The position numbers were made by a program, and so were the translations under genes. Under the pieces are notes generated by a model that had not been told where the DNA came from, made no database searches, and saw only the letters and a program-made list of their open reading frames with translations. Below, piece by piece: positions 22,306 to 31,213 of a stretch of 45,820 nt of DNA (within the stretch, counting starts at the first letter, position 1; each line of letters begins with the position of its first letter). Origin of the DNA: Methyloprofundus sp. (GTDB lineage Bacteria; Pseudomonadota; Gammaproteobacteria; Methylococcales; Methylomonadaceae); assembly GCA_014859465.1 (NCBI GenBank), contig JACUUF010000018.1, positions 1-45,820 of the forward strand, in the 5' to 3' direction.

Positions 22306-22632
22306 ATTTGGATATTTCATGTCAACTCATTTATTATTAATATTTTACTTTACACACACTTTTTTTCTAAGCTCAAAACCATCAAGATGACTCGATGCTT
22401 AGCCGAAAAAAATAACCATTGACTTAGCTAAGCAATTGATTAAAAACAACTTAAATCAACTGACATAAATTTATACAATTTAACAAGCAAGCAATAAAAC
22501 CAAGGCTTTCACTAGCTTTTCCTGACCTTATACACAAAGTTATCCACAACTTCTGTGGGTAACTTTATTTTTCTTTTCAGCATAACAACTTAGCGTTCTT
22601 ATAGCGAATTCTCATTAGCAAAAAGGCAGTCT
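22306..22632. other. Intergenic region upstream of priA
   Basis: A 327-bp AT-rich gap with no gene. It contains the DnaA-box-like cluster and hairpin at 22528-22566 and should hold the priA promoter. No further repeat was recognised. Confidence 0.6.
22528..22566. promoter_or_regulatory. Cluster of DnaA-box-like sites within a hairpin upstream of priA
   Basis: TTATACACA (22528-22536) and TTATCCACA (22540-22548) both fit the DnaA box TTATNCACA. TGTGGGTAA (22554-22562) is an inverted box with one mismatch. The last two sit in the arms of an inverted repeat, AAAGTTATCCACA / TGTGGGTAACTTT (22536-22566), with a 5-nt loop, followed by ATTTTTCTTTT. It could bind DnaA or act as a terminator/attenuator before priA. 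Confidence 0.55.
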
Positions 22633-24852
22633 GTGAATAGCTCAGAAAAAATAATTTTAAGTGTCGCCATTCCCATCCCGCTAAATTTTTTATTTGATTA
22701 TCTGCCTCCCGATAACTGTAAACTTGAGCAACTCAAACCTGGCTTACGCATCAAAGTCCCTTTTGGCAAACAAAGCAAAATAGGTATATTGCTTGCCATC
22801 AATAGCTGCTCAGACATTGACATCAGCAAGCTTAAGCAAGCAGAACAGTTGTTAGATACCGAGCCACTCCTATCCGCTAAAGACTTAAAATTATTACATT
22901 GGACACAGCGCTATTATCACCACGCTATCGGCGAGGTGTTTATCAGTGCCTTCCCTACTGCATTGCGTAAAGGAAAGTCTAGCGAACTCAAGCCTACACC
23001 TTATTTTGCCTTAACGGAAACGGGTCAAGCAACCGATGCTATAACGCTTAAAAAAGCCCCCAAACAACAAGCGCTATTTAAATTATTTCAAGCGCAAAAC
23101 AAGGCGCTCAACACTGAAACAATCAACCAGCACTGCAAACTTTGGCGCCCTTCATTAAAAGCATTACTGGAAAAAGAGCTTGTCTACGCAAGTAATTTTC
23201 TTGCATTACCCGCTAAAACCCTCGCCATCACCCAGCAAATGCCACTCGCAGCCAATGACCAGCAACAAGCGGCCATTGATACGATTAAGGCTAAATTAGA
23301 AAAATTTTCCGTCTTTTTACTCGAAGGTGTCACAGGAAGTGGCAAGACGGAAGTCTATTTACAAGTGATTGAGCAAATTTTAGCGCACAACTTACAAGTT
23401 CTCGTACTCCTGCCTGAAATTACCTTAACACCGCAACTGGAAGCGCGCTTTAAACAACGCTTTGCTGTCCCCATAGAAACCTATCACTCGCAACATAGCG
23501 AAACACAGCGTCAATCGGCTTGGCTAGCTATGCAGAAAGGCCATAGCTCTATTTTGCTGGGTACTCGTTCTGCCTTATTTACACCTGCGCCACGCTTAGG
23601 TTTAATTATTTTAGACGAAGAGCATGATGCGTCCTTTAAACAGCAAGAAGGCTTTCGTTTCTCTGCCCGAGACGTGGCTATCGTGCGCGCCAAAATGCTG
23701 AATATTCCCATTGTCTTAGGCTCAGCGACACCTTCTTTAGAGAGCCTATACAATGTCGACAAGCAGCTTTATCAGTTACTACGTTTACCTAATCGCGCCG
23801 GAAACGCCTTACCGCCAAGCTTATCTTTACTGGATATTAGGAATCAACAATTACAAGAAGGCTTGTCGCCACCGTTAATCAGGGAAATTAAAAAAACACT
23901 GGCTAAAAAAGAGCAGGTTTTATTATTTTTAAACCGCCGAGGTTTTGCTCCAACTTTAATTTGTCATAGCTGCGGCTGGGTGGCGCAATGCAAACGCTGC
24001 GATGCTAATTTAGTCGTACATTACCGACAACAAAAAATACGCTGCCATCATTGCGCCAGCGAACAGCCATTACCACGCTCATGCCCTGCCTGTCAGGCAG
24101 AACAATTAAGGCCATTGGGCTTAGGCACAGAACGCGTAGAAAATGCCTTGCAAATGATATTCCCAGAGCATACCAGTGTCCGTTTAGATCGAGATACCAC
24201 GCAGAAAAAAGGCGCATTAGCAGAGCATTTAAATGCCATCAATCAAGGTAAGGTTGATATTATCTTAGGCACACAAATGCTCGCCAAGGGTCACCATTTC
24301 CCTAATGTGACTTTAGTGGTGCTATTAGATGTAGACAGTGGCTTATTTAGTATCGATTTTCATGCACCAGAAAGGCTTGCCCAATTAATAGTGCAAGTTT
24401 CAGGACGCGCAGGACGCGCGGCAAAAAAAGGTCGTGTGATTATGCAAACAAGGCAACCCGAACACCCCTTATTAAATAGCTTAATTCATCATGGTTATCA
24501 GGCCTTTGCACAGGCCGCTTTAGCAGAACGTAAAGCCGCTGCACTACCGCCATACAGCTACCAAGCTTTATTACGTGCGGTATCCCTAGAAAAGGATACG
24601 GCGTTTGAATTTTTACTCGCGGTGAGTGAATTAATTAGCGGTTATCCCGCTAATGGGACTTGGGTATTAGGCCCCGTTGCCGCGCCTATGGCTAAAAGAG
24701 CCGGCCAATTTCGTTATCAATTATTGCTGCAAGATACCCAGCGCAAACAACTACACCTATTGTTAAATAGACTACTACCGGACATTGCCAAGCTCAAACT
24801 AGCGCGTAAAATTCGCTGGTCTTTGGATATTGACCCGATAGATTTGTATTAA
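22633..24852 (+). CDS. priA: Primosomal replication restart helicase PriA
   Basis: 3'-5' DNA helicase that reloads DnaB at stalled forks. At 739 residues it matches E. coli PriA (732). Seen in order: the N-terminal DNA-binding domain, Walker A GVTGSGKTEVYLQ near residue 235, DEEH, the GSATPSLESL motif, then the zinc-binding insert with eight cysteines in four CX2C pairs (CHSC, CKRC, CHHC, CPAC, about 440-490), and GRAGRA in the helicase C-domain. The start is GTG 22633 with a weak AGGCAG site. Its stop codon overlaps the stop of the convergent ams gene. DnaA-box-like sites lie about 70 bp upstream. Confidence 0.97.
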   Translation: MNSSEKIILSVAIPIPLNFLFDYLPPDNCKLEQLKPGLRIKVPFGKQSKIGILLAINSCSDIDISKLKQAEQLLDTEPLLSAKDLKLLHWTQRYYHHAIGEVFISAFPTALRKGKSSELKPTPYFALTETGQATDAITLKKAPKQQALFKLFQAQNKALNTETINQHCKLWRPSLKALLEKELVYASNFLALPAKTLAITQQMPLAANDQQQAAIDTIKAKLEKFSVFLLEGVTGSGKTEVYLQVIEQILAHNLQVLVLLPEITLTPQLEARFKQRFAVPIETYHSQHSETQRQSAWLAMQKGHSSILLGTRSALFTPAPRLGLIILDEEHDASFKQQEGFRFSARDVAIVRAKMLNIPIVLGSATPSLESLYNVDKQLYQLLRLPNRAGNALPPSLSLLDIRNQQLQEGLSPPLIREIKKTLAKKEQVLLFLNRRGFAPTLICHSCGWVAQCKRCDANLVVHYRQQKIRCHHCASEQPLPRSCPACQAEQLRPLGLGTERVENALQMIFPEHTSVRLDRDTTQKKGALAEHLNAINQGKVDIILGTQMLAKGHHFPNVTLVVLLDVDSGLFSIDFHAPERLAQLIVQVSGRAGRAAKKGRVIMQTRQPEHPLLNSLIHHGYQAFAQAALAERKAAALPPYSYQALLRAVSLEKDTAFEFLLAVSELISGYPANGTWVLGPVAAPMAKRAGQFRYQLLLQDTQRKQLHLLLNRLLPDIAKLKLARKIRWSLDIDPIDLY

Positions 24853-26804
24853 TTCTCGCCTAGCCAGTAAAAACTAAAACCCGGAACTACCAGAGTATGA
24901 TTAAAAATATCCGGACTTTGACCGGTATATAAATCAATCATCCGACCAGAATGCGGGCTAGCCCAATGACTTATATCATCTAAATTAAGCGACTGTGACT
25001 TAGCATCAAAATTAGCAATCACCAACACTCGCTCACTAGGCTGACTAATATTGTAACGCCCAAAAACAAACAAGTGCGCATTCTCAACTTCGATCAGCTC
25101 ACGGTTATTAAAATCCGCAAATACTTCAATTTCTTTGCGTACCGCAATCATTCTTTTTAATGCGCTAAAAATATCATACTCGATTGTGCCCGGGGTATGT
25201 CTCAGTTCCGCCTTATGCCAGTCAATCGTTGGCCGATGCATCCAGCGTGAATCGCCCATTTTATGGGCATCATGCAGATAAGAATCATCGTTTATGGTAC
25301 CCAGTTCATCGCCATAATAAAATAAAGGAAGACCTCCAAACGACAGTATCATGCTATGCAATAACAAAATGGTTTTAACTGAATCGTTTATATTGACAAG
25401 ATCATTGTTTTCTAAAGCATATTGTAAGCCCACTAAAGAGGCCAGCGCGCCTGAAATACGCGCATCGCCGGTTTTACTATTTAAACCAAAAGGCTTACCA
25501 CGTGCGTGTGAATTATCAAATTTACCCGTGTAATAATCCAATAAAAATTTGCGGTGATTATAAGGTTCATAACCCGCGAGAGCGATATCTCGATCATCAA
25601 AACCCAGACCAATATCATCATGACAACGCACATAATTAAGCCACGTAGCGCGTTCTAACTTAACCGGCAAACTCTTAATGCCTTGATTGAGCAATTTGGC
25701 ATTTTTAGTCGCTACCGCATCCCATAATAAAGCCATAAAAGTCGCGTTATAAGCAATTTCGCATTCCTTGGCAATCACCGCATCTTCACCAAAATACTTG
25801 ATTACTTCAACTGGGGCGACAATCGCTTCAGCAATAAATAATACGCCAGGTGCTGTCACCTGACAGCAATCTTTCATTAGCTGCAAAATTAAATGTGCTT
25901 CGCGTTCATTTTGACACGTACTACCAATTTTCTTCCATAAAAAAGCCACCGCATCTAGGCGTAAAATATCCGCCCCTTGATTAGCCCAATACAGAATAAT
26001 ATCCAGCATTTCAATAAACACGGCCGGATTGCTATAATTCAAATCCCATTGGTAATCATTAAACACCGTCATGACCCAGCGCTGCATTTGCTCATCCCAA
26101 GTAAAATTGCCGGGCGCATGCTCAGGAAAAATTTCCGGCATACTTTGCTCAAACATATCCGGCACATTACGATCTTTAAAAGTATAGTAATAATCCTGAT
26201 ACACCGGGTTACCTGCACGCGCTTGCTGTGCCCATTCATGTTCATCAGAGGTATGATTAACCACCACATCCAAGACCAATAAAATTTCCCGCTGATGCAT
26301 TTCATCAGCCAAACGGTTTAAATCTTGCAAAGTGCCGGCACGCGCATCTATTGCGCGAAAATCACTGACTGCATAACCGCCATCACTGTTACCTTCTGGA
26401 CAACGCATAATGGGCATAATATGCACCAAATTAATACCCAGTTCTTGAAAATAACCTAAATGTTCCTTAACGCCTTGTAAATCATCGGCAAAACCATTGC
26501 TGTACAAGGCCATTCCTACCCATTGCTGACTCAGAAACCAGTTATAATCTTTCTCCCTATCAAGATCCATCTGTCTGAGATTTTCAGGACGGTTGATATA
26601 CTGCCGCGCCATGGTTTCTACCAAGCGCAAAGCCTGCTGTTCAAAATCAGCACGATTGCCATACAAGCGCTGAAATAGCGAGTGAATCGCGTAAAAATTT
26701 GCGCCTAACCGCGTATAAAAATGGCGTAAATCTTGTTTAGAAATTTCTGGTTTTATTTGATTGAGAATATCATTTAAAAGAGTGTGCGAAACCTGTTCGT
26801 ACAT
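24849..26804 (-). CDS. ams: Amylosucrase (GH13)
   Basis: Transglucosidase that builds an alpha-1,4-glucan from sucrose and releases fructose, or hydrolyses sucrose. At 651 residues it is close to Neisseria amylosucrase (about 636). The (beta/alpha)8 catalytic residues are visible: nucleophile D284 in LRLDAVAF, acid/base E326 in FIAEAI, and the H395-D396 pair in VRCHDDIG. DVVVNHTSDEH near 180 is the conserved region I. It is the last gene of the sucrose operon, 72 bp after fruK, and overlaps the priA stop codon tail-to-tail. Together with fructokinase it provides the breakdown arm of sucrose metabolism. Confidence 0.93.
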   Translation of the reverse strand: MYEQVSHTLLNDILNQIKPEISKQDLRHFYTRLGANFYAIHSLFQRLYGNRADFEQQALRLVETMARQYINRPENLRQMDLDREKDYNWFLSQQWVGMALYSNGFADDLQGVKEHLGYFQELGINLVHIMPIMRCPEGNSDGGYAVSDFRAIDARAGTLQDLNRLADEMHQREILLVLDVVVNHTSDEHEWAQQARAGNPVYQDYYYTFKDRNVPDMFEQSMPEIFPEHAPGNFTWDEQMQRWVMTVFNDYQWDLNYSNPAVFIEMLDIILYWANQGADILRLDAVAFLWKKIGSTCQNEREAHLILQLMKDCCQVTAPGVLFIAEAIVAPVEVIKYFGEDAVIAKECEIAYNATFMALLWDAVATKNAKLLNQGIKSLPVKLERATWLNYVRCHDDIGLGFDDRDIALAGYEPYNHRKFLLDYYTGKFDNSHARGKPFGLNSKTGDARISGALASLVGLQYALENNDLVNINDSVKTILLLHSMILSFGGLPLFYYGDELGTINDDSYLHDAHKMGDSRWMHRPTIDWHKAELRHTPGTIEYDIFSALKRMIAVRKEIEVFADFNNRELIEVENAHLFVFGRYNISQPSERVLVIANFDAKSQSLNLDDISHWASPHSGRMIDLYTGQSPDIFNHTLVVPGFSFYWLGEN

Positions 26805-26876
26805 AGTTTATGCCCTATAAATTAGATAAAAATGTTCAGCCCCTAAGTTCTACACCATAAAATAGGGATGTTAATT

Positions 26877-27749
26877 TTATTTTTGAAAATCCTGATAAAA
26901 AGCAGGATCAAGAGAGCTTGCACCACGTAAGCCAATCACTTTACTGGCAAAGGCTTGCGCCCTATTTAAGATATCTGGTACTGACCAGCCAGATAATAGA
27001 CCATGAATAAACACCGCACTAAAAGCATCGCCTGCGCCTACGGTATCGACAATATTATCCACGGGTTGCGGTTTGATATTAAAAAATTCACCGTTAGCGT
27101 CAAGCACTAAAGCACCTTCACTACCACGCGTAATAATTAACTGCTGTAAATTAAATTGTGCCTGTAGCCGAAGCATTTCCTGTTGGAGATCCGTTGCCCC
27201 AAAACCTAATTGCTGTAATTCATGCTGATTTAATTTAGCCCAACGAGCCTGGCTTAAGCACTGATAAATATCTTCTTTTTGCCACCAAGGGGAACGTAAA
27301 TTAACATCCAGAAAAATAGCTAATTGTGGATTATTAGCTAACACGTTAAAAGCCTCCCGTGCCACGCTATTACGCAAAGCTAAACTACCATGGTATAAAA
27401 TTCCGCTAGCGGACAAATGGCTAACGCTATCGGCAGCAATAAAATCATAGGCACAATCAGGAGTGATCGTATAATGTGGCTCATTATCCAGCATCTGAAT
27501 ATCAACCCGTCCTGTTTGATGCTGTGGGTCAATTTGTATCGACGAGGTATCCATACCCCAATCATTCATCGCCTGAATAATATCTTGCCCCAAAGCATCT
27601 TGACCGACACGAGAAATAAAATGCGGCTGATCGCCTAACGCTTGCAAATGCCAAGCGACATTAAACGGTGCTCCGCCTAAAACTTGTTCGCCACTGGGAA
27701 AACAATCAAATAGAACTTCACCAAACACAAAAACTGCGGCTTTAGTCAT
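26877..27749 (-). CDS. fruK: Fructokinase, PfkB/ribokinase family
   Basis: Sugar kinase of 290 residues. The C-terminal PfkB signature DTVGAGDAFSAVF holds the catalytic aspartate, and the N-terminal LGGAPFNVAWHL motif is the substrate lid/binding region. In the methanotroph sucrose cluster the equivalent enzyme phosphorylates the fructose set free by amylosucrase to fructose 6-phosphate. Its ATG shares one base with the spp stop codon (TAATG) and is preceded by GGAGAGAG, so it is translationally coupled. The substrate is inferred from context. Confidence 0.9.
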   Translation of the reverse strand: MTKAAVFVFGEVLFDCFPSGEQVLGGAPFNVAWHLQALGDQPHFISRVGQDALGQDIIQAMNDWGMDTSSIQIDPQHQTGRVDIQMLDNEPHYTITPDCAYDFIAADSVSHLSASGILYHGSLALRNSVAREAFNVLANNPQLAIFLDVNLRSPWWQKEDIYQCLSQARWAKLNQHELQQLGFGATDLQQEMLRLQAQFNLQQLIITRGSEGALVLDANGEFFNIKPQPVDNIVDTVGAGDAFSAVFIHGLLSGWSVPDILNRAQAFASKVIGLRGASSLDPAFYQDFQK

Positions 27750-28597
27750 TAAACTCTCTCCATTTGCGCATAAAATTCGGGATAAAAATGCCGCACTCCC
27801 GCCAAAACACCGGCGGTATAATTACCATTCATACTCAATTCAGTCTCTTGAGCAAGATACAGCATCGCAGCATTACCTTGTTGCTCAGCCTGTTGCTGTG
27901 CGCTCTGTTTTATAGCATCACTGGCATTAGCCACTAATACCGAAGGCAGTTGGCTGATCAGAACCGGTAAATCATTACCACTATCACCGGCAAACAGAAT
28001 TTCATCTTGGCCAAAAGCCAATTGCTGTTGTAAAAATTCCAGCGCATGTAGTTTAGTGGCATGACGCGGCAGAACATCGAGCAAACCCATGTTTGTCGCT
28101 TCATCAATACTCCAGATTAAACTCGCGCAAATTCCCTCAGTTTGTAAACGTGCCTCCATTGCCCCCATAATGGCCTGGTGGTCAAGTTGTAGATTTAAGT
28201 AATAGCTGAGCTTATGGGTATTTTGCTTACTGTCTTCCTGTAGCTCAAGCAGGTCTATATCGGCAAACAATTGCTTAAGATAATCAGGGTCTTTACCTTG
28301 CCAGTCTTGGGCAATTTCTTGCTCCCAATCCTGCCATAGCAACCACTGCCCCGCTTTCACTTGGTAAATCTTGGTTCCAACATCAGTAATAACAAAATCA
28401 GGCTCAGGCAGTGCATATTCTACAATAGCCTCCCGCACCAACGCTTGATGACGGCCAGTGACATAAACCAAAGTAACCTCAGGGTGCTGACAAAAATCAG
28501 CAAAGCATTGCCGTGCATTGGGCTGCTCTGCCTGACTACCATTAGGAATAACCGTTCTATCCATATCGGTACACAATAATAAGCGTGACTGACTCAT
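27749..28597 (-). CDS. spp: Sucrose-6-phosphate phosphatase, HAD family
   Basis: HAD hydrolase of 282 residues that releases sucrose from sucrose 6-phosphate. Motif I is intact as CTDMDRTVIPNG, with the nucleophile aspartate and the acid/base aspartate two residues on. Motif IV is GDSGNDLPVL near residue 203. The lid has the sucrose-phosphatase type of cap. It overlaps sps by 4 bp (ATGA) and fruK by 1 bp, the middle of a tight operon. It is the likely catalytic phosphatase, because the HAD-like domain fused to Sps has an altered motif I. Confidence 0.9.
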   Translation of the reverse strand: MSQSRLLLCTDMDRTVIPNGSQAEQPNARQCFADFCQHPEVTLVYVTGRHQALVREAIVEYALPEPDFVITDVGTKIYQVKAGQWLLWQDWEQEIAQDWQGKDPDYLKQLFADIDLLELQEDSKQNTHKLSYYLNLQLDHQAIMGAMEARLQTEGICASLIWSIDEATNMGLLDVLPRHATKLHALEFLQQQLAFGQDEILFAGDSGNDLPVLISQLPSVLVANASDAIKQSAQQQAEQQGNAAMLYLAQETELSMNGNYTAGVLAGVRHFYPEFYAQMERV

Positions 28598-30753
28598 AAG
28601 CCTTGCGCCTCCTTTGGATCTTTACAGGTATTAAAAAAATCGTAATAATCCAACGCCTCCAATATACCGGCGGCAAAAGGCTTTTCAGCGAAATAGATAC
28701 GCTCGACATCGACCAGTTGGGATAATTCTTCGTGATAGCGATTAGCGACCACCGCTGCGAGCATATTGCCACGCATCATATCTTCATCGGCACCTGATCC
28801 ACCAGCAACAAAAATACGTTCCAAGGGAATTTCCCAGCGGTCAGCGACATAACGCAATGCCAGACCTTTAGAGGCCCGTAGCGGCAAAATATCTAGGTAC
28901 TGGCCAAAAGCCACCTGCACATGGGCAGACTGTTCTTCCTGATGTAACAGACTTTTAATCGACTCAATATCCACCGTTTCAGTGTCGATATAATAACTAA
29001 GTTTAAATCGACTTTGCTCTATTTTTGGCTGCCTAGTCAATCCAGGGAAATGGTCTAGTATTTGCCTAATTTTATGCGGTGCCCATTGATAATCAATATG
29101 TTTTGACCAAGCTATATCTGCGGTTAATTCAGGCGCATAATCAATCTCAGCGCCGCCACTGGTAATTAAAATATCCGGCTCTGGGATTTTATATTTTTTC
29201 ATCAGCTTTAAAGCTGAATCCAATCGACGTCCGGTGGCAATCGCAAATTTAGTACTTTTGCGCTGCCGACGCAAAACGCCAATTAATTCCTGCAAGGCTT
29301 GCTCATCACCGAGCAGGTTTTGATCTAAATCACTGACAATAGCGCGATCACAATACAATTCTGAACGACGACTAACCGGTGTGCGCACCAATTTTTCTGA
29401 GCGCTGCGCAATAGGATGAACGATTTCCAGATAACGTCTAGCATGTGCATCCCAGGAATAATGCTCACGCACACCGAGCAAGCCCTGCTCACTAAATTTA
29501 AGCCACAGTTTTTTATCGCTTAACAGCCTTAGTAAAGCCGCGGTAATGGTCTCAGAATCCAATGGATTAATTAAAAAACCATTATGGCAATTACCAATAA
29601 TATCGATCGGCCCACCATCCTCAGTGGCCACTAAAGGTAAAGCAGAAGCCGCCGCTTCAATCAAAGTTAAGCCAAAAGGTTCAGTCAGTGCAGGATTGAC
29701 AAATACACCACCAGATGCCGCTGCAATACGATAAAAAAGTGCCACCTGATCACGACGGTGATGTTTGGGCATGGAGACCTTGCCGTAAATATCATAACGA
29801 TCAATCGCGACTAATAGCTCATGAAAAACCTCCTGAGCGCCCTCATCCAAATTATCAATATCATCACGATTACCGACCACAATCACTAAATTAGCGAGCT
29901 CTTGTAATCGAGGAGACTGCCCATAAGCTTCGATTAATGCCACAATATTTTTACGCTTATCCGCTCGGGAAAGTGCCAAAATAATCGGTTTTTCCGGCAC
30001 TTTTAAATGATAAGTCATCTTATCAAATAAGGGGGAGTCCAGTTCTTTGCCCAAAGGCGGTGTAAATTTAGTCAGATCGGTACCAGGCGGTACCACACGC
30101 ATCTGCTCTGGCTGATAATAATCATACAGCTCATATTGCTCTTCAATTTCTTGGTGTGTACTGGTAATAACACGCTCAGCTGCCGCCAGCACCAACTCTT
30201 CCGCTTCAATTCGACGCGTAATGTTATAGCGCTCTTCCACTTGGCTATTAGTCAAGCCGCTGGCCAATAAGCGGAGGCGTTTTACACGGCCTAAAGAATG
30301 ACCGGTATGAATCAGCGGCACACCCAATAAATTGGTTAAGCGTGCGCCAATATAGCCGCCATCGGCATAATGGCTGTGGATAATATCAGGGAGTTCACCA
30401 CTTTCTTTTAAAAAATGCACCACATTATCGGCAAAACCATCCAGATAATCCCATAATTGCTCTTTAGGGAGATATTCATCAGGGCCGGCATTGATCCTGA
30501 CAATACGTAAATTATCTGTTAACTGCTCTATAGGCTGGGCATAAATCTCATCAACAGCCCCATCAACCACGCGTCGGGTGATCAAATCGACCTTTGCCAC
30601 ATCAGGTCGAAGCGCCAGTATACGCGCCAATTCAAGAACATATAAAGTCTGTCCCCCGGTATCAGCATCACGTCCCAGCTCTAAATTTGCACCACGTATT
30701 AAACCGTGAATACTGAGTAAAACAACATACAATTTATTTTTTTGTTCAGTCAT
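28594..30753 (-). CDS. sps: Sucrose-phosphate synthase with C-terminal HAD-like domain
   Basis: GT4-type glycosyltransferase that joins UDP/ADP-glucose and fructose 6-phosphate to sucrose 6-phosphate. Residues about 1-450 form the GT-B domain: DTGGQTLYVLELA near 30, a GHSLGRVKRLR segment near 150 and the sugar-nucleotide motif NPALTEPFGLTLIEAA near 360. Residues about 470-700 are a sucrose-phosphatase-like HAD domain, giving 719 residues, as in cyanobacterial Sps of about 720. Its motif I reads SDLDQNLLGD, with asparagine in place of the usual threonine, so it may be structural. It is the first gene of the operon; a 22-bp palindrome lies 24 bp before ATG. Confidence 0.94.
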   Translation of the reverse strand: MTEQKNKLYVVLLSIHGLIRGANLELGRDADTGGQTLYVLELARILALRPDVAKVDLITRRVVDGAVDEIYAQPIEQLTDNLRIVRINAGPDEYLPKEQLWDYLDGFADNVVHFLKESGELPDIIHSHYADGGYIGARLTNLLGVPLIHTGHSLGRVKRLRLLASGLTNSQVEERYNITRRIEAEELVLAAAERVITSTHQEIEEQYELYDYYQPEQMRVVPPGTDLTKFTPPLGKELDSPLFDKMTYHLKVPEKPIILALSRADKRKNIVALIEAYGQSPRLQELANLVIVVGNRDDIDNLDEGAQEVFHELLVAIDRYDIYGKVSMPKHHRRDQVALFYRIAAASGGVFVNPALTEPFGLTLIEAAASALPLVATEDGGPIDIIGNCHNGFLINPLDSETITAALLRLLSDKKLWLKFSEQGLLGVREHYSWDAHARRYLEIVHPIAQRSEKLVRTPVSRRSELYCDRAIVSDLDQNLLGDEQALQELIGVLRRQRKSTKFAIATGRRLDSALKLMKKYKIPEPDILITSGGAEIDYAPELTADIAWSKHIDYQWAPHKIRQILDHFPGLTRQPKIEQSRFKLSYYIDTETVDIESIKSLLHQEEQSAHVQVAFGQYLDILPLRASKGLALRYVADRWEIPLERIFVAGGSGADEDMMRGNMLAAVVANRYHEELSQLVDVERIYFAEKPFAAGILEALDYYDFFNTCKDPKEAQGL

Positions 30754-30776
30754 AGTATTGCTCGATAGTGGATAAA

Positions 30777-30798
30777 TTATCTATGCTAGCATAGATAA
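30777..30798. promoter_or_regulatory. Perfect 22-bp palindrome, candidate operator of the sucrose operon
   Basis: The half-site TTATCTATGCT (30777-30787) is followed by its exact reverse complement to 30798. It lies 24 bp before the sps start. A -10-like GATAAT on the minus strand overlaps the sps-proximal arm, so a bound repressor would block transcription. The regulator is not encoded nearby. Confidence 0.6.
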
Positions 30799-31213
30799 CC
30801 AAGCTAACTTCAACTAAAGCCCCTCAATCAAACCAAAAAAACAATATTTTAAACAACAAGTTATTTATATCACTTACTGCGAAATTAAAGGACACTAAAA
30901 AATAGCTATTTTAATCACTACTTATTAAAACCTGTCACCTCCAAAAAAGTTAATGATGAGGTAATCACAGCTACCGTAATACCAGTAGGCAAACGAGACA
31001 AAGAAAAAGTTTACAAAGTTGCGCTAAAACGCAATGATTAAGCAGCGTGGCCTAGGGACATATATAGTCAGCCCCGTATTGCAAGTAAAATTTGTTGGTA
31101 ACATAAACCGTTAAAGACTTAAACTCAAGTTGGCTGACCCCTTGATTTCCAAAAAAAACATAAGGTTTTAAATTGGAGATTGCTGCATTAGTTGACGTTA
31201 AGTGGCTGTTATT
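30799..31213. other. Intergenic region with a possible gene fragment and GGGGTCAGC motifs
   Basis: This stretch, with little coding content, holds a roughly 49-codon open stretch on the plus strand (about 30891-31041) without a start codon, ending in a lysine-rich segment (GKRDKEKVYKVALKRND). It looks like the tail of a lost gene, but I cannot assign it. GTCAGCCCC (31067-31075) and GGCTGACCCC (31132-31141) are short inverted motifs matched on the other side of the acyltransferase gene at 33279. Confidence 0.4.

Noticed and set aside
22306-22632. Chromosomal replication origin upstream of priA
   Set aside because: Only two good DnaA boxes and one weak one, within 35 bp and inside a hairpin; no dnaA, dnaN or gidA nearby. 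Kept as a regulatory finding instead.
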